Positions 8,935 to 17,584 are shown, numbered from the stretch's first letter. The stretch is DNA of 38,542 nucleotides from CAYXAA01 sp964462985 (GCA_964462985.1 CAYXAA010000041.1:1-38542), one strand, 5' to 3'. Notes: a model not told the origin generated them from the letters alone. Translations and numbers: made by a program.

Positions 8935-9264
8935 ATGCTGACTGTCGCCGCCTATGTCGGGGCCGCCATCGGCGAAATTGCCGGATGCTTCGCATTCTGG
9001 GCGTGGCTGCGCCTCGACAAGCCGGTGTGGTGGATCGTGCCGGGCCTGACCTCTCTCGCCCTGTTCGCCTACCTGCTCACCCTGGTCGACAGCGCCGCCG
9101 CAGGGCGGACCTACGCCGCCTATGGCGGGGTTTATATCGCAAGCTCACTCATCTGGCTCTGGCTCGTCGAAGGCATCCGCCCCGATCGCTGGGATCTGAT
9201 CGGAGCGGCCGTCTGCCTCGTCGGCGCCGCCATCATCATTGCCGCGCCGCGGGTGCCTGGCTGA
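8935..9264 (+). CDS. YnfA/UPF0060-family small membrane protein
   Basis: A 109-residue protein with four predicted membrane helices, the usual length for YnfA. Conserved features are AAIGEIAGCFAFWAWLRLDKPVWW at the first helix and loop, GRTYAAYGGVYIASSLIWLWLVEG, and RPDRWDLIGAAVCLVGAAII at the last helix. The family belongs to the small multidrug-resistance-like transporters, and E. coli YnfA has been linked to drug efflux; the substrate here is unknown. It starts at ATG 8935 behind a strong GAGGGGAG. It lies 99 bp after the DUF1194 gene and converges on katG, with a shared hairpin between the two stops. Confidence 0.9.
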   Translation: MLTVAAYVGAAIGEIAGCFAFWAWLRLDKPVWWIVPGLTSLALFAYLLTLVDSAAAGRTYAAYGGVYIASSLIWLWLVEGIRPDRWDLIGAAVCLVGAAIIIAAPRVPG

Positions 9265-9296
9265 CGACGGACGTGGTTAGAACGGAAAGTCGGATA

Positions 9297-9328
9297 GGAC
9301 GGCGTTCCGACTGCTCGAAACGCCGTCC
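9297..9328. terminator. bidirectional hairpin between ynfA-like gene and katG
   Basis: A stem of 13 pairs with one mismatch, GGACGGCGTT at 9297-9306 pairing with AACGCCGTCC at 9319-9328 and the stem continuing inward to a CTGC loop. It sits between two convergent stops (9264 and 9336). T-runs on either side are weak. Position and stem quality argue for a shared terminator. Confidence 0.65.
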
Positions 9329-9335
9329 TTCGGCA

Positions 9336-11531
9336 CTATGCTGCGGCAGCGGATCGGACGAGGTCGAACCGGTCCGCGTTCATCACCTTGACCCAGGCCT
9401 TGACGAAGTCCTTCACGAACTTCTCCTTCGAATCCGCGCAGGCATAGACTTCGGCATAGGCGCGAAGCTGCGAATGCGACCCGAAGATCAGGTCAACGCG
9501 GGTGGCGCGCCACTTCAGCTCGTTAGTCTTGCGGTCGCGGCCCTCGTAGGTACCGTCGGCAACGGGATGCCACTGGGTGTCCATGGTGAGCAGGTTGACG
9601 AAGAAGTCGTTCGTCAGCTTGCCGACGTCCTTGGTGAAGACGCCGTATTCGGCCCCGCCAACATTCGCGCCGAGCACGCGAAGGCCGCCGAGCAGAACCG
9701 TCATCTCAGGGCCGGTCAGCGTCAACAGCTGCGCCCGGTCGACGAGGGCCTCCTCGGGCTGCATGAACTGCTTGCCGCTGAGATAGTTGCGGAAGCCATC
9801 GGCCCGCGGCTCCAGCGGGGCAAAGGAGTCCACGTCGGTCTGATCCTCGGAGGCGTCCATCCGCCCCGGCGTGAACGGCACCGTGACATGGACGCCGCCT
9901 TCCTGCGCCGCCTTCTCGACGGCCGCCGAGCCGGCAAGCACGATCAGATCGGCGAGCGACACCTTCTTGCCGCCGGTCTGTGACGCGTTGAACTCCTGCT
10001 GGATCCGCTCGAGCGTCGCCAGCACCTTGCTGAGCATGGCCGGCTCGTTCACCTCCCAGTCCTTCTGAGGGCTGAGGCGGATCCGGGCACCGTTGGCGCC
10101 GCCGCGCTTGTCGGAGCCGCGGAAGGTTGAGGCGGAGGCCCAGGCCGTCTTGACGAGTTCCGTCACCGTCAGGCCCGACGACAGCACCTTCGCCTTCAGC
10201 GCGGCAATATCCTGATCGTCGACCAGGACATGGTCGACCGGCGGGATCGGGTCCTGCCAGATCAGGTCTTCCTTCGGAACCAGAGGACCGAGGTAGCGAA
10301 CCTTTGGCCCCATATCGCGGTGCGTCAGCTTGAACCAGGCTCGGGCAAACGCATCAGCGAACTGGTCCGGGTTCTCGTAGAACCGCCGCGAGATCTTCTC
10401 ATAGGCCGGGTCGAACCTGAGCGACAGGTCCGTGGTCAGCATCGTCGGCACATGCTTGCGCGACGGGTCGTGCGCATCCGGAATTGAGGGCTCGGCATTC
10501 TTCGCCCTCCACTGCCAGGCGCCGGCCGGGCTCTTCGTCAGTTCCCATTCGTACTTGAACAGGTTGTCAAAGAAGTGGTTGCTCCACCGGGTCGGCGTCT
10601 GCGACCAGGTGACCTCCGGACCGCCGGTGATCGTGTCGGGGCCGATGCCGGTACCATGCCTGCTCTTCCAGCCAAGACCCTGGTCCTCGATCGCCGCACC
10701 CTCCGGATCCGGACCGACCAGGGACGGATCGCCGGCGCCGTGGGTCTTACCGAAGGTATGGCCGCCGGCTATCAGGGCAACGGTCTCTTCGTCGTTCATG
10801 GCCATTCGGAAGAAGGTCTCCCGGATGTCGCGCGCGGCGGCGATCGGGTCCGGCTTGCCGTTCGGTCCTTCAGGATTAACGTAGATCAGGCCCATCTGCA
10901 CGGCAGCGAGCGGATTCTGCAGCTCGCGTTCGCCGCTGTAGCGCTCGTCGCCGAGCCACGTCCCCTCGGGCCCCCAGTAGAGCTCCTCCGGTTCCCACAC
11001 GTCCCTGCGACCGCCGGCAAAACCGAAGGTTTTGAAGCCCATCGATTCCAGCGCGACGTTGCCGGCCAGGATCAACAGGTCGGCCCAGGAAATCTTGCGG
11101 CCGTATTTCTGTTTGATCGGCCACAGCAACCGTCGCGCCTTGTCCAGGTTGGCATTGTCCGGCCATGAATTCAGCGGCGCGAACCGCTGCTGCCCGGCGC
11201 CAGCGCCGCCGCGGCCATCGGTGATGCGATAGGTGCCGGCGCTGTGCCAGGCCATGCGGATCATCAGGCCGCCATAGTGACCGAAGTCGGCGGGCCACCA
11301 GTCCTGCGAGTCGGTCATCAAGGCGTGCAGATCTGCAATGACCGCATCAAGGTCGAGGCTGTTGAATTCCTCGGCATAATCGAAGTCTTCTTCCAACGGA
11401 TTGGACAAGGTGGAGTGCTGATGCAGCACCTGAATGTCCAATTGATTCGGCCACCAGTCGCGGTTCCGCCGCCAGCGGGCACCACCCGTGACCGGGCACT
11501 TGCCCGCGCTTTCGTCAGTCTTCGCGTCCAT
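9336..11531 (-). CDS. katG: catalase-peroxidase KatG
   Basis: Haem enzyme that breaks down hydrogen peroxide and acts as a broad peroxidase, usually cytoplasmic. At 731 residues it is full length, with two peroxidase-like domains. The distal site is Arg92, Trp95 and His96 in RMAWHSAG. The Trp95-Tyr217-Met243 cross-link needed for catalase activity is intact (Tyr in GLIYVNPEG, Met in FFRMAMND), and the proximal haem ligand is His258 in GGHTFGKTHG. The C-terminal domain includes TAWASASTFRGSDKRGGANGARIRL. The start is ATG 11531 behind GGAGAGAAGG. It is divergent from oxyR with 443 bp between them, so peroxide induction by OxyR is expected. A hairpin lies past its stop. Confidence 0.98.
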   Translation of the reverse strand: MDAKTDESAGKCPVTGGARWRRNRDWWPNQLDIQVLHQHSTLSNPLEEDFDYAEEFNSLDLDAVIADLHALMTDSQDWWPADFGHYGGLMIRMAWHSAGTYRITDGRGGAGAGQQRFAPLNSWPDNANLDKARRLLWPIKQKYGRKISWADLLILAGNVALESMGFKTFGFAGGRRDVWEPEELYWGPEGTWLGDERYSGERELQNPLAAVQMGLIYVNPEGPNGKPDPIAAARDIRETFFRMAMNDEETVALIAGGHTFGKTHGAGDPSLVGPDPEGAAIEDQGLGWKSRHGTGIGPDTITGGPEVTWSQTPTRWSNHFFDNLFKYEWELTKSPAGAWQWRAKNAEPSIPDAHDPSRKHVPTMLTTDLSLRFDPAYEKISRRFYENPDQFADAFARAWFKLTHRDMGPKVRYLGPLVPKEDLIWQDPIPPVDHVLVDDQDIAALKAKVLSSGLTVTELVKTAWASASTFRGSDKRGGANGARIRLSPQKDWEVNEPAMLSKVLATLERIQQEFNASQTGGKKVSLADLIVLAGSAAVEKAAQEGGVHVTVPFTPGRMDASEDQTDVDSFAPLEPRADGFRNYLSGKQFMQPEEALVDRAQLLTLTGPEMTVLLGGLRVLGANVGGAEYGVFTKDVGKLTNDFFVNLLTMDTQWHPVADGTYEGRDRKTNELKWRATRVDLIFGSHSQLRAYAEVYACADSKEKFVKDFVKAWVKVMNADRFDLVRSAAAA

Positions 11532-11948
11532 CCTTCTCTCCGATTGACTGTTGTTGCCTTCTGAGTTGTTCCGTCTGAACGACGATGGCGCCCCGATTGC
11601 CGCCGGCCAAATCCCGGCCGCGTCGCGGCGCCGAAATCACTGCAAGCCCAGCGCAAGCTGCGCCGCGTAGGGCGAGGACTAATCGCACTCGTGCCAAGGC
11701 GTGCAGGGTTTCGCGCGTCGGTGGCCGCACAAGCGCTTGGCCGGCCGCGCAAGTCTCGATCAGCAGTCAGCCCCGGAACGGCTGCATGTGCTTACAACAG
11801 GCACTCCGGCCCCTCTCCTCCGGATCGGCTTGTCGGACATCGTGACTCTCCCTCTTTCGCCCGGTCGCTGCAACATCGGAGCGCGACCGAAGCGTTCGGC
11901 CGGACTATGCCGCGATCACCCCCATCAGATCCAATTGTATTGATATCA
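11532..11948. other. katG-oxyR intergenic region
   Basis: About 440 bases separate the divergent starts, long for such a pair. The part near oxyR turns AT-rich and carries a palindromic element described separately. The GC-rich middle has no frame with a ribosome-binding site or recognisable protein. It should contain both promoters; I could not fix the katG -35 and -10 boxes. Confidence 0.5.
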
Positions 11949-11963
11949 TATCGCGATAAGATA
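11944..11963. promoter_or_regulatory. 20-bp imperfect palindrome upstream of oxyR, candidate OxyR site
   Basis: TATCATATCGCGATAAGATA has 9 of 10 possible symmetric pairs, with the perfect core TATCGCGATA at 11949-11958. It ends 11 bases before the oxyR ATG and is embedded in repeated GATA/TATC elements, including GATAG at 11968-11972. OxyR-type regulators bind extended repeated half-sites of this kind and repress their own gene. Confidence 0.55.
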
Positions 11964-11974
11964 AACTGATAGAC

Positions 11975-12865
11975 ATGACCACGCTGCGTCAACTCCGCTA
12001 TTTCGACGCTCTCGCAAGAACGCTGCATTTCGGCCGGGCGGCCGAGGAGGTGGCGATCTCTCAGCCGGCATTATCCATGCAGATCAAGGAGTTCGAGGCC
12101 GAGCTCGGCGTTAGTCTGCTGGAGCGAAGGCCGAACGACCTGCGTCTTACTCGGGAGGGACAGGAAGTGGCCCGCCGCGCCGCGCGCATCCTTGCCGAGG
12201 TGCGTGACCTGGTCGACTACGGCCGCCATGCCTCAGAGGTGCTGTGCGGGCCGCTCAAGCTCGGCATCATTCCCTCGATCGCCCCCTATCTGTTGCCCAG
12301 GATCCTGCCCAGCCTGTCGGACCGCTATCCCGATCTCGATCTGCGCATCCGCGAGACGCTGACGGAAGGCCTCGTGGTGGAGCTGCAGCGCGGCGATCTC
12401 GACGTCATTCTCGCCGCACTTCCGGTTGAGGGAAGCGACCTGGAGAGCATCGAGCTCTTCGCCGACCGTTTCCTGCTTGCCGTCAAGGCTGGTCCGGGCC
12501 TCGACGAGACTCGCCGGATCGATCCCGATACGATTGACGGCACCAACCTCCTCCTGCTCGAGGAGGGCCACTGCCTGCGCGATCAGGCCCTCAACTACTG
12601 CCGCCGCGTCGGGGCGTCCGGCCGCTCCGCCTTCGGCGCCACCAGCCTGTCGACCGTGATGCAGATGGTTGCCGCCGGCTATGGCGTCACCCTGCTGCCG
12701 GAGATCTGCGCCGGTGTCGAGGTTCGCGACGAGCGCGTCGCCCTGCTGCGCTTCACCGACCCGCAGCCCGAACGCACCATCGGTCTGATCTGGCGCAAGT
12801 CCTCGCCGCGCAAGCATGACTTCGCCGCACTTGGAGACGCCATAGTCTCAACCCTGAACGGCTGA
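11975..12865 (+). CDS. oxyR: peroxide-sensing LysR-type regulator OxyR
   Basis: A 296-residue LysR-family activator. Residues 1-60 are the winged helix (LRQLRYFDALARTLHFGRAA, then ISQPALSMQIKEFE). The redox loop reads GHCLRDQALNYC, placing Cys200 and Cys209 nine residues apart exactly as Cys199 and Cys208 of E. coli OxyR, which form the disulphide on peroxide exposure. The following GATSLSTVMQMVAAGYGVTLLPE is also OxyR-typical. The start is ATG 11975, shortly after an AT-rich palindromic site. Its divergent partner katG is the classic OxyR target, which strengthens the assignment beyond the LysR family. No odd features. Confidence 0.95.
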   Translation: MTTLRQLRYFDALARTLHFGRAAEEVAISQPALSMQIKEFEAELGVSLLERRPNDLRLTREGQEVARRAARILAEVRDLVDYGRHASEVLCGPLKLGIIPSIAPYLLPRILPSLSDRYPDLDLRIRETLTEGLVVELQRGDLDVILAALPVEGSDLESIELFADRFLLAVKAGPGLDETRRIDPDTIDGTNLLLLEEGHCLRDQALNYCRRVGASGRSAFGATSLSTVMQMVAAGYGVTLLPEICAGVEVRDERVALLRFTDPQPERTIGLIWRKSSPRKHDFAALGDAIVSTLNG

Positions 12866-12907
12866 CGGAAAATCTGACCTGCTGGTCTTCCGCCTCAGCG
12901 AGAAGAA

Positions 12908-12943
12908 AGCGGAGTCGCCCAACGCTGGCCGCTGCCGTTTTTT
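12908..12943 (+). terminator. possible terminator after oxyR
   Basis: AGCGG at 12908-12912 can pair with CCGCT at 12929-12933, and six consecutive T follow at 12938-12943. The T-run is good but the stem is only 5 bp with a long loop, so this is tentative. Confidence 0.35.
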
Positions 12944-13014
12944 GTTGATCGCACATTCATTTCGCCCCAAGACGGTACGGCGCTGGCCTGCGAGCCTAGT
13001 TCTGCGGAGGCGCG

Positions 13015-13656
13015 ATGTATGGGGACACGATGCTGATGACCGGCTTTGGCGGGGCGTCCGACGGAGCGGCGTCCTCCTCGCTGCTCTTCGGCTTCCTGGA
13101 TCGACTCAACCGGGCGGCATTCCTCCTGGCCCCCGCGGCAACCGTTCTCGGCGTCAACGAGAGCGGGTCGCGGCTGCTCGCTGACGAACGGCCGGTGCGC
13201 AAGCGCAGCGGCCGGCTGGAGTTCATCGACCCGGTGGTGCAGCGCACCTTCACCGACATGTTGCCCCTAGTCCTTGGCGACGGCGTGCCGGCTGGCGCGG
13301 CGCACGAATTCGCCATCAGGGCTGAGAGCGAAACCCGTCGCCCGGTTCACGCCGAGTTGGTGGCGGTTGGCGACCCGGCGCGGGCACAAGGCGACGGCCG
13401 AATGGCGATCCTGATGCTGACGGACCTTGCCGTGTGCCTGACGGCAGAGATTGGCCGGCTGGCGACAGTGTTCCACCTGACGGAGCGCGAGGCGACGGTC
13501 GCGGTGATGATGGCTGCACCCACCACCGAAAGTCAGCTCGCCAAGGCTCTCGGCATCACCCCGAACACGCTGCGCACCCACCGCAAGAACATCTACGCAA
13601 AGCTCGGCGTCTCCAACCGCGTGGAACTGGCGATCGTTCTGGCGCGGCTGACGTGA
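13015..13656 (+). CDS. LuxR-type helix-turn-helix regulator
   Basis: A 213-residue DNA-binding protein. Residues about 148-213 are a LuxR/FixJ C-terminal domain: LTEREATVAVMMA, the recognition region ITPNTLRTHRKNIYAKLGVSN and the final VELAIVLARL. The N-terminal 140 residues show no receiver Asp or autoinducer-domain motif. FLDRLNRAAFLLAPAATVLGVNESGSRLL resembles the start of a PAS-like sensor, as found in other orphan LuxR regulators. The start is ATG 13015 behind GGAGG. DUF2293 follows 22 bp later in the same direction, so the two may share a transcript. The signal and target are unknown. Confidence 0.85.
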   Translation: MYGDTMLMTGFGGASDGAASSSLLFGFLDRLNRAAFLLAPAATVLGVNESGSRLLADERPVRKRSGRLEFIDPVVQRTFTDMLPLVLGDGVPAGAAHEFAIRAESETRRPVHAELVAVGDPARAQGDGRMAILMLTDLAVCLTAEIGRLATVFHLTEREATVAVMMAAPTTESQLAKALGITPNTLRTHRKNIYAKLGVSNRVELAIVLARLT

Positions 13657-13678
13657 GCAGAACCCGACACCGAGCGAC

Positions 13679-13999
13679 ATGACCGGCACGAAACGGCAGC
13701 GCGACATGCGCAAGGCTCTCAGGGCCCTCCTGCCCAGGGTGCCGTTTTCCGATGCCGAAGCGATCCTGCAGACCGCATTATCCGGGCACCTGCGCCACCT
13801 GCCGCCGTCAATCGCGCTGTGGCAGGCGGTGACCAGCCGGGTGCGCCACGCCCACACCGACTATGATCAACTGCTTGACGAAGGGTACGAGCGCGATGCG
13901 GCGCGCTTCTTCGTCGTCGAAGCCATGAATGACGTGCTGTCCGACTGGGGCTGCGCCAAACGGGTCGGCGGCGACGAGGACAACGAACCTTTTGACTGA
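13679..13999 (+). CDS. DUF2293 domain-containing protein
   Basis: A 106-residue soluble protein. The body matches the DUF2293 pattern: LLPRVPFSDAEAIL, then LPPSIALWQAVTSRVRHAHTDYDQLLDEGYERDAARFFVVEAMNDVLSDWGC in outline, with the conserved RHxHTxYDxLL and ARFFV elements at about residues 55-80. Function is unknown; the family is common in alphaproteobacteria. The ribosome-binding site before ATG 13679 is poor, so translation may depend on the LuxR gene 22 bp upstream. It ends 13 bp from the stop of the convergent RidA gene. Confidence 0.8.
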   Translation: MTGTKRQRDMRKALRALLPRVPFSDAEAILQTALSGHLRHLPPSIALWQAVTSRVRHAHTDYDQLLDEGYERDAARFFVVEAMNDVLSDWGCAKRVGGDEDNEPFD

Positions 14000-14012
14000 G
14001 GCCTTCCCGCCC

Positions 14013-14408
14013 TCACGGCCGTCGGGCGACGAGGTCGATCTCGACCAGCGCACCGACGGCGAGCGCCGTCACGCCAATGCAGGTACGCGCCGGAAGTTTG
14101 CCTTCGGCAAAGAACCGCCTGTAAACGGCGTTCATGGCCGCGAAATCTCGCTCGAATTCGGTCAGATAGACTCGGGCAAAGGTAACGTGCTCAAGGCCAA
14201 GCCCCAGCCCGGCGAGCACGATCTTCAGGTTCTCCATCACCCGTGCCGTCTGTGCCTCGATTCCCTCGGGCAGCGGCGCATTGGGCGCGTCGGGGTCCGT
14301 CGGCATCTGTCCCGTGACGAACACCCAGCCGTCGGCCTCGACCGCATGCGAGAACGGGGCCACCGGCCGGGGGCCGCGGTCGATCATGTGATGGATGGGA
14401 AGCGGCAT
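14013..14408 (-). CDS. RidA/YjgF-family protein
   Basis: A 131-residue protein of the RidA family, trimeric enzymes that hydrolyse reactive enamine or imine intermediates released by PLP enzymes. It shows the family sequence from VAPFSHAVEADGWVFVTGQMP through NLKIVLAGLGLGLEHV to PARTCIGVTALAVGALVEIDLVA. The Arg in PARTCIGV and the Glu in VEID are the positions that bind the substrate carboxylate in active members, so this copy looks catalytic. The start is ATG 14408 behind AAAGGTG; the frame can be read upstream to 14450, but that would overlap the MOSC gene. It follows the MOSC gene by 26 bp, in a probable two-gene operon. Confidence 0.9.
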   Translation of the reverse strand: MPLPIHHMIDRGPRPVAPFSHAVEADGWVFVTGQMPTDPDAPNAPLPEGIEAQTARVMENLKIVLAGLGLGLEHVTFARVYLTEFERDFAAMNAVYRRFFAEGKLPARTCIGVTALAVGALVEIDLVARRP

Positions 14409-14434
14409 TGGCGACACCTTTGCGACGTGCAGGA

Positions 14435-15046
14435 TCAGACATAAAGCCACTGTTCAGGGATATAGGCAGTGACGGACCCGCCGCTGCGCACCAGGCCTGG
14501 CTTCTCGACGAAGCCGACGAGGCCGCGCAGGCGCTTGGCGACCTTGGGGAACAGGAGCTCCAGCCCTTCCCGGTCCGGATAGTTTGTTGCGATTCCACGG
14601 CCGGAAAGGCGGCACGGCGCGTTTTGTCCATCGACCCGCAGCACCGCTCCGCCATCGAACACAAGCCGCGTGCGCGGCGGGATCATCGAGAACCGGGGCA
14701 GGCCGGCCACGACGATGTTGGCGCCGATCCACTCCGGCTCGAGCCGGGGCAGTTCCATGGCGCGTGCGATCGCGGCAAGGTCCTCGATCGAGACCAGCGA
14801 CAGCTGCCGCTCGTTTGCGATCTCCGTGCCACGCGGGTACCACGGCTCACGGCCGCCGGAGCGGCGCGTCAGGCCGAAATGACAGTCACCGGGAATGCCG
14901 CCGAAGGTAAGATCCAGCGCGGGCCTGGCCGTCGTGCGGAAGCCCTTGTCCGTGGCCGCAAGCACGCGCTCAACCGAGCCCGTCAGCCTGCGGGCCGGCA
15001 GCATCTCGCCGGCGCCGGCATCGAAGAGGCAGGCTTCGACATTCAT
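14435..15046 (-). CDS. MOSC domain-containing protein
   Basis: A 203-residue MOSC-domain protein. MOSC domains, also found at the C-terminus of molybdenum cofactor sulfurases, handle sulfur or bind molybdopterin. Visible features are GIPGDCHFGLTRRSGGREPWYPRGTEI in outline, ERQLSLVSIEDLAAIA, EWIGANIVVAGL and the Cys motif NAPCRLSG near residue 150, the place of the conserved MOSC cysteine. The start is ATG 15046, with GGAG about ten bases upstream; the frame continues to 15325 but that leader has no family similarity. It leads a probable operon with RidA. The physiological substrate cannot be deduced. Confidence 0.87.
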   Translation of the reverse strand: MNVEACLFDAGAGEMLPARRLTGSVERVLAATDKGFRTTARPALDLTFGGIPGDCHFGLTRRSGGREPWYPRGTEIANERQLSLVSIEDLAAIARAMELPRLEPEWIGANIVVAGLPRFSMIPPRTRLVFDGGAVLRVDGQNAPCRLSGRGIATNYPDREGLELLFPKVAKRLRGLVGFVEKPGLVRSGGSVTAYIPEQWLYV

Positions 15047-15240
15047 GGCTTTGCACTCCAGCGTTCGACGTCGCGACAGGCCGGTTCGGCTTCGGCTGCA
15101 CGTTAGGACGGCGGTCGTGGCGGTGTCGAGGGCCGACTGACGGGGTACGGGTCGCCGGCACCACAGCGACGGCATAAGTCCATCCAAGCTGCCAGCAAAG
15201 ATGGTAGAGTACCGACGTACGCTCACGCGGCGGTGGCAAT

Positions 15241-15262
15241 GTCCGGCAGGGGCCTGCCGGAC
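15241..15262. repeat. 10-bp perfect inverted repeat ahead of the exported protein gene
   Basis: GTCCGGCAGG and CCTGCCGGAC flank a two-base centre, 35 bases before ATG 15298 in the 251-bp space between divergent genes. As RNA it would form a strong GC stem in the 5' leader. There is no T-run, so an operator or leader structure is more likely than a terminator. Confidence 0.5.
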
Positions 15263-15297
15263 CGCGGCGAGGCGATCTGTCTGCCGGGGGAGGGCCG

Positions 15298-16920
15298 ATG
15301 CACGCTGACGCAAGACCTGACGCACGTCCGACGTGGACGTGGATGGCGCTGTTTCCCGGCTGCACCGCAGCCCTGCTTGCCATCATGTTTGCGCTGGCGC
15401 CGACACGAACCCTGGCGCAGCAGGACGCGAACTACCTCAACTCGGCGGCGCTGCTGCAGCGGGCGCTCGATGCGCTCTTCGCCGAGATCGGCTCCGTGCC
15501 GAGAATCGCTGCCATTACCATCGGCGCGGACACGGTCACCGTTCATGTCCAGGGCGCTAAGGCTGCCCATCATACCGAGGAGTGGCAGGCAAACCGGTCC
15601 CGATGGCGGTGGCTGTGGTATGACACCGACAGGATCCATGGTCCGACACCGGTGCAGGGCGATGGCATCGTCGCCGAAACCGAGCTGAGCTTCTTCGACT
15701 ATTCGACACTTGCCATCGCCGACCTCGAAGCCATCGTCGCCCGGTCGATCAAGGCCGCCAAGATGGAGGACTGGCCGACGGTGAGCGCGATCGAGATCCG
15801 CCGCGCCATCCGTCTGCTGCCGCGGCCGAGCTATGGCAACGTGCGCTGGACGATCTCGCTCACGACCGGCCACGAAACGGCGACGGTCTACACCGATCCG
15901 AGCGGCCAGATCATCGGCAGTGATCTCTCCAACACATTCCGCGCCAAGCGGCTCAACCTCATCGCCCAGGACGACTGGCCGATGGGCGAGGCACAGCAGG
16001 CGCTCGCTTCGGTGGTCGGTGCCGACACCGCCATCGTCCACCAGATGACGATCAATGAGTCCTATCTCTATATCGAGGTCGACCATCCAACCAAGGTGAA
16101 GACCAAGACCAGCTACTCCTGGAACTATTCCGGCGTGAGACGGGACATCATCGACACGCCGGACTTCAGTGAGTTCTTCTCCGGCACGGCCCGCTTCACC
16201 CTTTCCGAGCTCGATCTCACCGCCCTGCCCAAGATCAAGGCGGCGGCGCGAGAGGCCTTCGGCAACCCTTCCGCCCGCATCCTGTTCCTGAGGGCCAGGA
16301 AGGCCACCGACCGGCCGACCCCGCCTGCCGTCCTGTGGCAGGTCAAGCTATGGCAGTCGAACGGCGAGGACGGCGAGGTGCTGCTGTCGACGACGGGAGA
16401 GGTCATTGAGGTCGAGTTGCCCCCAAGCCGGCGGCCGGTGGAGGACTGGCTGACACCGCCGGTCCTGTCCCGCACCTTGCAGCGCCTGGAGAAGGAATTC
16501 GGCCCCAACGCACGCTTTTCCGAGATCCTGGTCGACAACGAACGCGCGCGAGTCACGGTGGTGGACCCGCACGATCCCGGCGCTATGGCGGAATTCATCA
16601 TCAACGCCTCCGGGCTCCGTCGTTTCGGTACGCCGATCATGCCCTGGGAAAAGACGCCAGATCCGGCCCGGCTGTTCACTCTCGCCGACATCGCCGCCGT
16701 CGACGAAACCCGAATGTCGGCCTGGAACCAGCGCGTGCTCGGCATGGTCAGCCTCGACGGGGCCGCCGTCTACCGCTGGACGATCCAGCGCCGCATGACG
16801 CCGAGGGTCAACAGCCCGATACTCGCCGTTGAGATCCGGGCCGGCCTCAACGATGGCTGGACGGCCGGCTGGATCGTATTCGACCTGGACGGCGCCGAGC
16901 ACGAGGTGATGACGCCGTAG
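15298..16920 (+). CDS. large exported protein of unknown function
   Basis: A 540-residue protein I do not recognise. After a short cytoplasmic tail, residues about 16-41 form a signal peptide with a probable cut after TRTLAQ, so it should be periplasmic or secreted. The mature part is mixed alpha/beta, and a motif seems to recur about every 120-180 residues. In it an alpha helix leads to a strand with alternating hydrophobic residues, then a turn such as YTDPSGQIIG (about 199), LSTTGEVIEVELP (about 364) and INASGLRRFG (about 435). That spacing recalls PepSY-like or other small repeated beta modules, but I cannot confirm it. Only two Trp-rich segments stand out (WRWLWYD near 103, and WTAGWIVFDLDG near the end). 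The start is ATG 15298 behind GGGGGAGG. It is monocistronic, with a convergent PPOX gene downstream. Confidence 0.75.
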   Translation: MHADARPDARPTWTWMALFPGCTAALLAIMFALAPTRTLAQQDANYLNSAALLQRALDALFAEIGSVPRIAAITIGADTVTVHVQGAKAAHHTEEWQANRSRWRWLWYDTDRIHGPTPVQGDGIVAETELSFFDYSTLAIADLEAIVARSIKAAKMEDWPTVSAIEIRRAIRLLPRPSYGNVRWTISLTTGHETATVYTDPSGQIIGSDLSNTFRAKRLNLIAQDDWPMGEAQQALASVVGADTAIVHQMTINESYLYIEVDHPTKVKTKTSYSWNYSGVRRDIIDTPDFSEFFSGTARFTLSELDLTALPKIKAAAREAFGNPSARILFLRARKATDRPTPPAVLWQVKLWQSNGEDGEVLLSTTGEVIEVELPPSRRPVEDWLTPPVLSRTLQRLEKEFGPNARFSEILVDNERARVTVVDPHDPGAMAEFIINASGLRRFGTPIMPWEKTPDPARLFTLADIAAVDETRMSAWNQRVLGMVSLDGAAVYRWTIQRRMTPRVNSPILAVEIRAGLNDGWTAGWIVFDLDGAEHEVMTP

Positions 16921-17032
16921 AGGCCGGATCGACGCGAGATCCGCGCCAGATGTTGTCGTAGGGTCGTGGTGCGCGGACCCCTCCCCCTCATTGCGCGGCG
17001 AGGCAAATCCGCCAGCTCCACCGGCAAGGCCG

Positions 17033-17584
17033 CTACTCGAACAGGCCGGTCGGAAATCCGTCCATGCTGATGCGGTTCTGCTCGCGCTGATAGGCTTGAA
17101 TTCCCTCCGGCCCCTTGTTGGCCGCCCAGCGATCGAGCGAGTCGCGCTCGCCCTGATAGGAAAACAGCGGCACGCCGAAGCCGCACGAGGTCTGCACGAT
17201 CTCTGCGTCGAGCCGCACCATCTGCCGGGCGCCCAGCGGCTCCTCGCCGTGAAAATGGTCAGCGAGGACCGCGCCGTACTCTTCGCCGCCGCGCCGAATG
17301 ACACGGCCATGGCCGTAAAGCCTCAGGATCTGCGGCGGCCCCTCCACGGCACAGAACATGATGGTGAGCCGTCCGTCGGCCTTCAGATGCGCCGCCGTCT
17401 CGTTGCCGCTGCCGGTCAGGTCGAGATAGATCACCGCCTTCGGACCAAGCACCCTCAGCGCCGTCGTTGATCGCGGCGAGACGTTGACCCGGCCGGTCGC
17501 CGCCGCCGAAGCGGTGAAGAAGATGTGCTGACGCGCAATGAAGTCGCGCAGGCGGGCGTCGAGTTCTGGGTGCTGCTTGGCCAT
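17033..17584 (-). CDS. pyridoxamine 5'-phosphate oxidase-fold flavin protein
   Basis: A 183-residue member of the PPOX/FMN-binding split-barrel superfamily. Residues about 14-110 hold the barrel: RDFIARQHIFFTASAAATGRVNVSPRS, then VIYLDLTGSGNETAAHLKADGRLTIMFCAV and LRLYGHGRVI. The Asn-Glu-Thr turn and following strand are where FMN sits in the general family. The C-terminal part (VQTSCGFGVPLFSYQGERDSLDRWAANKG in outline) is typical of a subfamily with unknown substrate. The start is ATG 17584 with only a weak GGA upstream. The HxlR gene lies 138 bp upstream on the same strand, so a shared transcript is possible but not clear. I would not assign pyridoxine metabolism from this fold. Confidence 0.82.
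   Translation of the reverse strand: MAKQHPELDARLRDFIARQHIFFTASAAATGRVNVSPRSTTALRVLGPKAVIYLDLTGSGNETAAHLKADGRLTIMFCAVEGPPQILRLYGHGRVIRRGGEEYGAVLADHFHGEEPLGARQMVRLDAEIVQTSCGFGVPLFSYQGERDSLDRWAANKGPEGIQAYQREQNRISMDGFPTGLFE

Noticed and set aside
16925..16943. CGGATC-N7-GATCCG hairpin after the 540-residue protein as a terminator
   Set aside because: The stem has only 6 bp and no T-run follows; not enough to list as a feature.
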